DNA from: Pseudomonadota bacterium
Lineage (GTDB): Bacteria; Pseudomonadota; Gammaproteobacteria; Pseudomonadales; Azotimanducaceae
NCBI GenBank assembly: GCA_009936895.1
Contig: JAACDS010000010.1
Location: 1 to 5,194 of the forward strand
Direction of reading: 5' to 3'
DNA: 5,194 bases
The notes under the pieces are model-generated. The model saw only the letters and a list, made by a program, of their open reading frames with translations, did not search any database and had not been told where the DNA came from. The translations under genes were made by a program, and so were the position numbers. Within the stretch, counting starts at the first letter, position 1; the number at the start of each line of letters is the position of its first letter. Of this stretch, positions 1 to 5,194 are shown one piece after another.

Positions 1-1
1 G

Positions 2-820
2 CAGGTCGTGTCGTTCTCAGAACCCCAGCTCATGGGCGTTCTCAACATCACTCCCGACTCGTTTTCTGATGGCGGCATGTTATTTGATGGAGAGACCGTT
101 CGCTTAGATGCGGTGCGTGTCCAAGCCTCCGCCATGGTCGAGGCCGGCGCCTCAATTCTGGATATCGGCGGCGAAAGCAGTCGCCCCGGGGCCCAAGCGG
201 TTAACAGCCAAGAAGAGCAACGGCGCGTTTTGCCTGTGCTCGAAGCCTTGTCTGATTTGGGTGCGGTGTTGTCTGTAGACACCTATCACGCAGAAACCGT
301 GCGCGCTGCCATTCGGCATGGGGCTGGCATGATCAATGACATTACGGCAGGCCGTGACGCGGAAGTGGTGACAGCCGTCGCAGACTCAAATGTGGCTTAT
401 GCGCTGATGCATATGCAGGGATCTCCCCAGACCATGCAGAAAGCTCCGACCTATACGGACGTGATTTCCGAAGTATCTGATTACTTGACCGAGCGTTTCC
501 AGCTGTGTCGGAACGCGGGCATTGATGCCGACAGGCTGCTGGTTGATCCCGGTTTCGGTTTTGGCAAATCGCTGGAACACAATTTAGCCCTGTTGCGAAA
601 CCTCCCAGCCACTCGGGTAGGGACCTGTCCCTTGTTGGTCGGCCTGTCGCGTAAGTCGATGATCGGATTGGTTACCGGCCAGCCTGTGGACGCTCGCCTG
701 TCCGGTAGCCTAGCAGCGCTTATGTTGGCGGTGCAAAATGGCGCTGATCTGATTCGAGTGCACGATGTGCAACAGAGTGCTGATGTACTTCGAATGCTTG
801 CGGCATACCGCGCAGGATAA
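2..820 (+). CDS. folP: Dihydropteroate synthase, 5' end cut by window edge
   Basis: Cytoplasmic enzyme of folate synthesis that joins para-aminobenzoate to 6-hydroxymethyl-7,8-dihydropterin diphosphate to give dihydropteroate; it is the sulfonamide target. Numbering from the GTG at 8, the family motifs appear in order: NITPDSFSDGG at 13-23, DIGGESSRPGA at 52-62, SVDT at 89-92, IND at 109-111, MHMQG at 134-138, DPGFGFGK at 180-187, SRKSM at 214-218 and RVHDV at 250-254. The pterin/metal-site Asn13, Asp91, Asn110, Asp180, Lys216, Arg250 and His252 are all present. Phe19 and Pro60, sites altered in some sulfonamide-resistant enzymes, carry the ordinary residues; Ser58 replaces the usual Thr of the ESTRPG loop, a mild change. 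The GTG at 8 leaves only 12 residues before the first motif, against about 21 in E. coli FolP, and the frame is open to the window edge, so the true start probably lies upstream. Conserved partner of glmM downstream. Confidence 0.96.
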   Translation, partial: QVVSFSEPQLMGVLNITPDSFSDGGMLFDGETVRLDAVRVQASAMVEAGASILDIGGESSRPGAQAVNSQEEQRRVLPVLEALSDLGAVLSVDTYHAETVRAAIRHGAGMINDITAGRDAEVVTAVADSNVAYALMHMQGSPQTMQKAPTYTDVISEVSDYLTERFQLCRNAGIDADRLLVDPGFGFGKSLEHNLALLRNLPATRVGTCPLLVGLSRKSMIGLVTGQPVDARLSGSLAALMLAVQNGADLIRVHDVQQSADVLRMLAAYRAG

Positions 821-960
821 GGTTCCACGCCACAACGTTTCTAGGTTTGCTGGCTTTATCAAGAGCTCACTGTCATCCTTTCCCGTACACAAGAACGACC
901 ACTTAGCGCTCCATCCTCGCCTACCTGACGGGTTCGGAAAAACGGGCGCAACAAAGGCAG

Positions 961-968
961 AGAAAAGG
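961..968 (+). promoter_or_regulatory. Ribosome binding site of glmM
   Basis: A purine-rich AGAAAAGG ends seven bases before the ATG at 976. The spacing is normal, and the ATG opens directly into the MGQKYFGTDGIRG motif expected at the GlmM N-terminus, so site and start support each other. Confidence 0.6.
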
Positions 969-975
969 CAGCGAT

Positions 976-2319
976 ATGGGGCAAAAGTATTTTGGTACGG
1001 ACGGTATTCGCGGTCTCGTCGGTAAGAACCAAATCACGCCAGAATTCTGCCTTCGACTCAGCTGGGCAATTGGTAAGGTATTCACCCAGGAAGGACGCCG
1101 ACCGCACATTCTTATCGGTAAGGACACTCGGATCTCAGGCTATATGCTGGAGTCTGTGCTTCAGTCCGGCTTTGTTTCTGCCGGCGCTGACGTCAGTTTA
1201 CTTGGTCCCATACCAACGCCTGCTATCGCGTACCTTACCCGGACACTCAATGCTGATGCGGGTGTCGTTATCAGTGCATCGCATAACCCTTACTACGATA
1301 ACGGCATCAAGCTATTTGACGCCAAGGGCAATAAGTTGGGCGATGCGCTAGAGCGGGAAATCGAAGCGATGATTGGTCAGCCTATGGTGTGTGAGGATTC
1401 CGCCAGTTTAGGCCGTGCCTCCAGAATCAATGATGCACCGGGTCGGTATGTCGAGTTATGCAAAAATTCCGTGCCTAGGGATTTCAGTTTGCGGGGCATT
1501 ACAGTCGTGCTCGATTGCGCGCACGGCGCAACATACCAAAGCGGACCTCGGGTGTTCAACGAGCTCGGTGCTGAGGTCGTCACCATGTCGGTGGAACCGG
1601 ATGGCTTTAATATCAATGAGCACTGCGGCTCCACTCATCCAGAGCAGCTGCAGCAGCGCGTTATCGAAGAAGCCGCTGATTTGGGTATCGCCTTCGACGG
1701 TGATGGCGATCGCCTGGTGATGGTGGATGAGAAAGGCGAATTGTTGGACGGTGATCACTTGCTGTACGTCATCACACGCAGTCGTCAAGCAAGGCAGACG
1801 TTGCAGGGTGGTGTTGTCGGAACGGTGATGTCGAACTTGGGGTTAGAGCGAGCGCTGCAGGAGTTATCGGTGCCCTTTGTGCGGGCAAAAGTAGGAGACC
1901 GACATATCATGGAGGCGCTCCATCAGCGTCAATGGACACTGGGCGGTGAACCCTCCGGGCATATTTTGACCTTGGACTTGTGCACTACCGGTGACGCTAT
2001 TATTGCCGGACTGCAGGTGCTGGTCGCCATGCAAGATGCCGGGCTCAAATTGAGCGAAGTGGCATCGGGTCTGACCAAGGCACCGCAGCTGCTGATCAAT
2101 GTAGATGTCGATTCACCGGCGACGGTGAGTGAACACTCTGATCTGGTTAAGGCTATTGCTGCACACGAAGATGCCTTGGGTGACCGCGGTCGTATTTTGG
2201 TGCGGCCTTCGGGGACGGAACCGTTGCTTCGCATCATGGTCGAAGGTGAGGGCGATGCTGAGGTGGCCCGAGTTGCCGAAGACTTGGCGGCCCAGGCTAA
2301 GGCAATCCAACTCTCATAG
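976..2319 (+). CDS. glmM: Phosphoglucosamine mutase
   Basis: Interconverts glucosamine-6-phosphate and glucosamine-1-phosphate, the step before GlmU in making UDP-GlcNAc for peptidoglycan and lipopolysaccharide; cytoplasmic. The 447 residues match the family length (445 in E. coli) and the four-domain alpha-D-phosphohexomutase layout is complete. FGTDGIRG lies at 6-13. The active serine loop SASHNP is at 100-105, with the phosphorylated serine at 102 as in E. coli GlmM. The magnesium loop DGDGDR is at 241-246, the sugar-binding loop GGEPSGH at 323-329, and the phosphate-binding loop RPSGTEP of the C-terminal domain at 410-416. Activity requires phosphorylation of Ser102, known for the family. 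The ATG is chosen because it gives the normal N-terminus and has a purine-rich site upstream. It follows folP after 155 bases, longer than expected for this conserved pair. No key residue is missing. Confidence 0.98.
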   Translation: MGQKYFGTDGIRGLVGKNQITPEFCLRLSWAIGKVFTQEGRRPHILIGKDTRISGYMLESVLQSGFVSAGADVSLLGPIPTPAIAYLTRTLNADAGVVISASHNPYYDNGIKLFDAKGNKLGDALEREIEAMIGQPMVCEDSASLGRASRINDAPGRYVELCKNSVPRDFSLRGITVVLDCAHGATYQSGPRVFNELGAEVVTMSVEPDGFNINEHCGSTHPEQLQQRVIEEAADLGIAFDGDGDRLVMVDEKGELLDGDHLLYVITRSRQARQTLQGGVVGTVMSNLGLERALQELSVPFVRAKVGDRHIMEALHQRQWTLGGEPSGHILTLDLCTTGDAIIAGLQVLVAMQDAGLKLSEVASGLTKAPQLLINVDVDSPATVSEHSDLVKAIAAHEDALGDRGRILVRPSGTEPLLRIMVEGEGDAEVARVAEDLAAQAKAIQLS

Positions 2320-2340
2320 AGGCGCTGATACTCAAGGGCC

Positions 2341-2351
2341 CGGTCTGACCG
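2341..2351 (+). repeat. Short perfect palindrome upstream of the MFS gene
   Basis: CGGTC-T-GACCG is a perfect 11-base inverted repeat in the 71-base gap between glmM and the transporter, ending 39 bases before the transporter ATG. No T run follows, so it is not a rho-independent terminator. It could be a small operator or chance; the sequence alone does not decide. Confidence 0.35.
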
Positions 2352-2390
2352 ATCGCATTTCAGGGGTCGCGGCAAAAATCTAGGTACTGT

Positions 2391-3734
2391 ATGACTGAAT
2401 CTTCCGGAGTTGCCCGTCTTTTGCGCAGCGATTGGCCCTTTCCCGCAAGCAAAACTCCCTTCTTTTACGGCTGGGTGATTGCCGTGCTGTCCACTCTGGG
2501 CTTTTTGTTCAGCGTTCCTGGACAAACCATGGGCATGGCGGTGTTTGCCGAGGCCTTTATCGAAGTCACCGGGCTGAGTCGAACCGAGCTCTCCCTTGCC
2601 TATATGCTTGGCACGATTTCCAGCGCCCTGTTCTTAACTCGCGCCGGCCGGTTCTATGACGAGTACGGCCCCCGGCTGGTACTGGTCTCCGCCAGCTTGT
2701 TGCTGGGAGCATCAGTCGTTTTTATCTCCTTAGTTGATGTCATGAGCCAAACGCTAACCCAGTCGATGGGCATCAACGCGGTTGGTGTTGCATTTTGCCT
2801 GATGGTTGTCGGCTATTTTGGCGTGCGTTTCAGCGGCCAAGGTGTCATGACGAGCGCTAGCCGCAATATGCTGTTGGTTTGGTTTGAGCGTAAAAGAGGT
2901 TTGGTCTCCGGGGCCCGGGGCGTCGTCGTGTCTCTCGGCTTTTCTCTTGCTCCCCTAGTACTGGCAGTGATGATCGATGTTTGGGAGTGGCGCACCGCCT
3001 TGTGGTGGTTGGCCGTCGTCGTCGGGCCTGTATTCGCGGTGTTGTGTTTGTTGCTGGTACGCGACTCGCCGGAGTCATGCGGCTTAGTGGCGGATAATCA
3101 GGCACCTTCGACGGACGTGCAGGAAGAGAAAATCTCCCCGCGGAATTTCACCTTGAAAGAGGTGCGGACGAATGTGGTTTTTTGGTTGTACTCCATGGGC
3201 CTGTCGATTCACGCCCTGTTTGGCACCGCGGTAACTTTCCATATTGTTGCCATTTTTGCCGAGGCGGGTAGAAGCCGGGAAGAGGCCTTCGCCTACTTTA
3301 TTCCACAGGCCTTGGTCTCGGTAGCCACCAGTCTCAGTGCCAGTGCCCTGGCAGATTACACCCGGCTAAAACCCTTTTTGCTGCTGATGTTGGCGAGCTT
3401 CACCTTGGGTGCTGTGGGTCTGATTTTTCTCCAACAAGAGCTTGGGTACTGGAGCCTGGTTGTTGGGTTCGGGGTGGGCGGAGGCCTATGGGGCATGCTC
3501 GCCAATCTTGCCTTTATTCGCCATTTCGGTGCGAAACATTTGGGGGAAATCAGTGGTCTGAACGCGTCGCTTACGGTCTTCGCCAGTGCGATCGGTCCGT
3601 TGCTGTTTAGCCTCGCTTACGACCTCACAGGCACGTTTACCGCGGGACCGGTCTTGTGCATTGTTGGACTCTTGGCTTTGTTTACGGTCAGTGCGAGTGT
3701 GAAACAGCCGTTAGATATCACGCCAAGTCGTTGA
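2391..3734 (+). CDS. MFS transporter, substrate unknown
   Basis: Inner-membrane secondary transporter of the major facilitator superfamily; 447 residues, the usual size for 12 helices. Hydrophobic segments lie roughly at 25-45, 64-85, 95-115, 128-150, 170-195 and 201-223, then a polar cytoplasmic loop at about 224-258, then six more from about 262 to 437. Between helices 2 and 3 sits GRFYDEYGPR (86-95), a recognisable form of the MFS loop motif. After helix 6, RDSPESCGL (224-232) resembles the R-x-x-PE-x-x-GL signature common in MFS members related to oxalate/formate antiporter and monocarboxylate-type carriers, so an organic-anion substrate is a guess only. No signal peptide; a polar stretch of about 24 residues precedes helix 1. 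The ATG has a weak TAGG six bases upstream. It lies between glmM and tpiA, where the core cluster normally has no such gene; no regulator or enzyme beside it hints at a substrate. Confidence 0.92.
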   Translation: MTESSGVARLLRSDWPFPASKTPFFYGWVIAVLSTLGFLFSVPGQTMGMAVFAEAFIEVTGLSRTELSLAYMLGTISSALFLTRAGRFYDEYGPRLVLVSASLLLGASVVFISLVDVMSQTLTQSMGINAVGVAFCLMVVGYFGVRFSGQGVMTSASRNMLLVWFERKRGLVSGARGVVVSLGFSLAPLVLAVMIDVWEWRTALWWLAVVVGPVFAVLCLLLVRDSPESCGLVADNQAPSTDVQEEKISPRNFTLKEVRTNVVFWLYSMGLSIHALFGTAVTFHIVAIFAEAGRSREEAFAYFIPQALVSVATSLSASALADYTRLKPFLLLMLASFTLGAVGLIFLQQELGYWSLVVGFGVGGGLWGMLANLAFIRHFGAKHLGEISGLNASLTVFASAIGPLLFSLAYDLTGTFTAGPVLCIVGLLALFTVSASVKQPLDITPSR

Positions 3735-3794
3735 GTCTGCGGCAGGCCAACATGGAACTCTGGGCCGTAGGCGACGAAACCTCGTGAAGAATTC

Positions 3795-3824
3795 TTGGAA
3801 AAACCACGGGTCAGCGTATACCAT
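3795..3824 (+). promoter_or_regulatory. Candidate sigma70-type promoter for tpiA
   Basis: TTGGAA (3795-3800) and TATACC (3817-3822) are 16 bases apart, each matching the consensus at four of six positions; TACCAT at 3819-3824 is an alternative -10 with an 18-base spacer. Transcription would start near 3830, about 35 bases before the tpiA ATG. A promoter here makes sense because the preceding gene is a transporter unrelated to the core cluster. It is a reading by eye, without experimental support. Confidence 0.4.
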
Positions 3825-3825
3825 T

Positions 3826-3844
3826 GCGCGCCCGGATCGCGCGC
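3826..3844 (+). repeat. GC hairpin in the tpiA leader
   Basis: GCGCGC (3826-3831) and GCGCGC (3839-3844) form a perfect six-pair all-GC stem around a seven-base loop, ending 19 bases before the tpiA ATG. There is no T run, so it is not a standard terminator. It overlaps the expected transcription start of the candidate promoter, so it may or may not be wholly within the transcript. Confidence 0.45.
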
Positions 3845-3854
3845 CACACATGGC

Positions 3855-3860
3855 GGGAAG
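3855..3860 (+). promoter_or_regulatory. Ribosome binding site that sets the tpiA start
   Basis: GGGAAG stands just upstream of the ATG at 3864. The reading frame stays open further upstream to a TTG at 3795, but that extension has no family resemblance and coincides with the candidate promoter, so this site and the ATG at 3864 are preferred. Confidence 0.5.
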
Positions 3861-3863
3861 CGA

Positions 3864-4598
3864 ATGAGAAAACGTCTGGTCATTGCTAATTGGAAAATGA
3901 ACGGCAGTCTCGCATTGGTAGACGAGATGGTTGCTGGGTTTTCAGCGGCATCGCATGTTGATGTGATTGTGGCTCCCCCGTCGGTGTATGTGTTTCATTT
4001 GACCGAGGTCGCCGCAGGCTCGTTCGGTGTCGGCTTACAGGATGTAAGTCAGTTTGAGAGCGGTGCCCACACGGGTGACCTATCGGCTGCCATGATGGCG
4101 GAGTTAGGCGCGACAGCGGTATTGGTTGGGCACTCTGAGCGGCGCAGCGAGCACGGTGAGACCGATGCGACGGTTGCAGCCAAGGGCCTTAGGGTTTTGG
4201 CCGCGGGTATGATGCCGGTTATATGCGTTGGAGAGTCGCTGGCTGAGAGAGAAAGCGGCCAAGCGGAAGCGAAAGTCCGTGCGCAGATTGAGGCCCAAGC
4301 CGATTGCTTGCGATTTGGCGGGGAGATTGCGATCGCTTACGAACCAGTATGGGCGATTGGCACAGGCAAGAGTGCCAGCGCATTGGAAGCCGTAGCGATG
4401 CACAGAGAGATACGCCGCGTTTTGCAGGAAGTCACTGCGGAGTATGCGCAAGGGATACGAATTTTGTACGGCGGCAGCGTTAACGGCGAAAATGCCGCAG
4501 AATTATTTTCTCATGATGAGATAGAGGGCGTTTTGGTTGGTGGCGCATCGCTGGACACAGAGCAATTTGCTGCCATCATACGCGCGGCAGATGTCTAG
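3864..4598 (+). CDS. tpiA: Triosephosphate isomerase
   Basis: Interconverts dihydroxyacetone phosphate and glyceraldehyde-3-phosphate in glycolysis and gluconeogenesis; a cytoplasmic TIM-barrel enzyme, normally a dimer. From the ATG at 3864 it has 244 residues, slightly shorter than E. coli TpiA (255), with no core motif lost. NWKMNG at 9-14 carries the catalytic Lys11. GHSERR at 89-94 carries the electrophile His90. AYEPVWAIGTGKSA from 158 carries the catalytic base Glu160 and the mobile loop 6. YGGSVN at 202-207 and VGGAS at 225-229 form the phosphate-binding loops. This ATG gives the standard M-R-K-R-L-V-I-A-N-W-K beginning. Its place before secG is the Pseudomonas-type arrangement; here it is separated from glmM by the MFS gene and seems to have its own promoter. 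Confidence 0.97.
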   Translation: MRKRLVIANWKMNGSLALVDEMVAGFSAASHVDVIVAPPSVYVFHLTEVAAGSFGVGLQDVSQFESGAHTGDLSAAMMAELGATAVLVGHSERRSEHGETDATVAAKGLRVLAAGMMPVICVGESLAERESGQAEAKVRAQIEAQADCLRFGGEIAIAYEPVWAIGTGKSASALEAVAMHREIRRVLQEVTAEYAQGIRILYGGSVNGENAAELFSHDEIEGVLVGGASLDTEQFAAIIRAADV

Positions 4599-4624
4599 CT
4601 CGGTTTAGGTACCGCAGGCAGGAG

Positions 4625-4648
4625 GGCCGTGAAGGCCGAAGGATTCGG
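4625..4648 (+). repeat. Two overlapping small inverted repeats in the tpiA-secG spacer
   Basis: GGCC (4625-4628) can pair with GGCC (4634-4637) around a five-base loop. CCGAA (4636-4640) can pair with TTCGG (4644-4648) around a three-base loop. The two stems share bases 4636-4637, so they cannot both form completely. No T run follows, so terminator function is unlikely. Confidence 0.4.
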
Positions 4649-4658
4649 AATGAACCGG

Positions 4659-4673
4659 ATCCATTACATGGAT
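4659..4673 (+). repeat. Perfect inverted repeat next to the secG ribosome binding site
   Basis: ATCCAT (4659-4664) and ATGGAT (4668-4673) are a perfect six-base inverted repeat with a TAC centre. The right arm ends one base before GGATAAG (4675-4681), the likely ribosome binding site of secG, so the stem would sit directly against the ribosome landing site. Confidence 0.45.
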
Positions 4674-4674
4674 T

Positions 4675-4681
4675 GGATAAG
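4675..4681 (+). promoter_or_regulatory. Ribosome binding site of secG
   Basis: GGATAAG is the only purine-rich stretch at normal distance (GGA ends seven bases before the ATG at 4685). It is weak, and weaker than the AGGAGGG at 4620-4626, which lies too far from the secG ATG to serve it directly. Confidence 0.45.
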
Positions 4682-4684
4682 TAG

Positions 4685-5056
4685 ATGTCTACATTAGAAA
4701 CAGTTTTATTGTCATTGTTAGTGATCGACGCCTTGGCGCTTATTACCTTGATTTTGATTCAGCAGGGCAAGGGTGCCGATGTTGGTGCAGCCTTTGGTAG
4801 CGGTTCCTCAAATACCGTGTTTGGTAGTTCAGGCGGCGCGACCGCAATGACCCGTCTAACCACTTGGTTGGCCATTGGCTTTTTCGTTATCGCCTTTGGA
4901 CTCGCTTATACGGCGAAGGAGCGGTCTGAGCAGGCCGGTAATCTGGGCATTCCTCAGGTGATCGAACGTTCAAGCGAAAACGCGCTGGATTTGCCCTTGA
5001 GCGATGATCTGGCTCCTGCAGCGGGCGGGCAAAACGATGAAATCCCAGAATTTTAA
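4685..5056 (+). CDS. secG: Protein-export membrane protein SecG
   Basis: Small subunit of the SecYEG translocon in the inner membrane; it assists SecA-driven export of unfolded proteins. The 123 residues hold the family layout: a first membrane helix at about 4-25, the signature QQGKGADVGAAFGSGSS beginning at 26, then NTVFGSSGG and MTR (55-57), a second helix at about 58-77, and a polar, acidic tail to the end. The glycine-rich loop QQGKGAD..FG.G.S..VFGS is diagnostic and shared with E. coli and Pseudomonas SecG. Helix 1 contains an aspartate (Asp15) in an otherwise hydrophobic stretch, which is slightly odd. It follows tpiA after 86 bases and precedes tRNA-Leu, the conserved order. The ATG is chosen because it gives the short N-terminus normal for SecG. 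Confidence 0.96.
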   Translation: MSTLETVLLSLLVIDALALITLILIQQGKGADVGAAFGSGSSNTVFGSSGGATAMTRLTTWLAIGFFVIAFGLAYTAKERSEQAGNLGIPQVIERSSENALDLPLSDDLAPAAGGQNDEIPEF

Positions 5057-5108
5057 TCTGAACTAACGACCTCATTACGTTCGATAACATAGGAATAGTG
5101 CGAACAAA

Positions 5109-5194
5109 GCCGAAGTGGTGAAATTGGTAGACACGCTACCTTGAGGGGGTAGTGGGCTTATGCCCGTGCGAGTTCGAGTCTCGCCTTCGGCACC
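5109..5194 (+). tRNA. leuU: tRNA-Leu(GAG), last base of CCA beyond window
   Basis: The full cloverleaf can be read. The acceptor strands GCCGAAG (5109-5115) and CTTCGGC (5185-5191) pair perfectly. The D-arm region contains AATTGGTAGA. The anticodon stem CTACC/GGTAG (5136-5140, 5148-5152) encloses loop TTGAGGG, giving anticodon GAG at 5143-5145, which reads CUC and CUU leucine codons. A long variable arm, GGGC-TTAT-GCCC (5154-5165), marks a class II tRNA. The T arm is GCGAG/CTCGC (5168-5172, 5180-5184) with loop TTCGAGT. The discriminator is A5192; CC follows and the final A falls outside. The sequence closely resembles E. coli leuU, which also lies just after secG. Confidence 0.98.

Noticed and set aside
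8..10. GTG as the true start of folP
   Set aside because: It leaves an N-terminus about nine residues shorter than E. coli FolP, has no properly spaced ribosome site in the visible bases, and the frame continues open to the window edge; truncation by the window is more likely.
765..1025. 86-residue frame across the folP-glmM gap
   Set aside because: It begins inside folP and ends inside glmM in another frame, has no ribosome site and no recognisable protein features.
1929..2525. 198-residue minus-strand frame
   Set aside because: It lies opposite glmM and the start of the transporter; its composition is that of an antisense shadow, with no domain or plausible hydrophobic pattern.
3735..3785. 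Terminator after the MFS gene
   Set aside because: Only weak pairings are present (for example ACGA/TCGT at 3774-3785) and no T run follows.
3795..3863. N-terminal extension of TpiA from the TTG at 3795
   Set aside because: The extra 23 residues have no counterpart in triosephosphate isomerases, and the stretch overlaps the promoter-like elements and GC stem; the ATG at 3864 gives the standard N-terminus.
3850..3867. Five-codon frame ATG..TGA overlapping the tpiA start in an ATGA
   Set aside because: No ribosome site precedes it and so short a frame arises easily by chance.
5057..5108. Dedicated promoter for tRNA-Leu
   Set aside because: TAACAT at 5085-5090 looks like a -10, but no acceptable -35 lies 16-18 bases upstream; co-transcription with secG is equally likely.

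Overview
The window is a stretch of a gammaproteobacterial core chromosome, with every gene on the + strand. The order is folP (5' end cut off), glmM, a major facilitator superfamily (MFS) transporter, tpiA, secG and tRNA-Leu(GAG) (last base of CCA cut off). From established knowledge, folP-glmM-[tpiA]-secG-tRNA-Leu is the conserved segment that lies between ftsH and rimP-nusA-infB in Gammaproteobacteria. Having tpiA between glmM and secG is the arrangement seen in Pseudomonas and many marine relatives; E. coli lacks tpiA at this spot. The protein sequences fit this: GlmM and SecG closely resemble gammaproteobacterial versions, and the tRNA resembles E. coli leuU. A non-enteric, possibly marine, gammaproteobacterium is my inference; I cannot name the genus.

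Region by region: folP fills the first 820 bases (dihydropteroate synthase, folate synthesis). A 155-base gap without a convincing gene or promoter follows. glmM (phosphoglucosamine mutase, supply of UDP-GlcNAc for the cell envelope) runs to 2319. A 71-base gap leads to a 12-helix MFS transporter (2391-3734) that is not part of the usual core cluster. A 129-base gap holds a plausible sigma70-type promoter and a GC-rich hairpin ahead of tpiA (3864-4598, triosephosphate isomerase). An 86-base spacer, rich in small inverted repeats, leads to secG (4685-5056, SecYEG translocon subunit). After 53 bases comes the leucine tRNA at the right edge.

The genes serve unrelated housekeeping roles (folate, amino-sugar precursors, glycolysis, protein export, translation) and are linked by conserved position rather than by one pathway. 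The transporter between glmM and tpiA is the one accessory-looking item. I see no mobile-element genes, CRISPR array, phage genes or rho-independent terminators with a U tract. I found no evidence of a previously undescribed system; the findings are modest and mainly concern the inserted transporter and the structured leaders of tpiA and secG.
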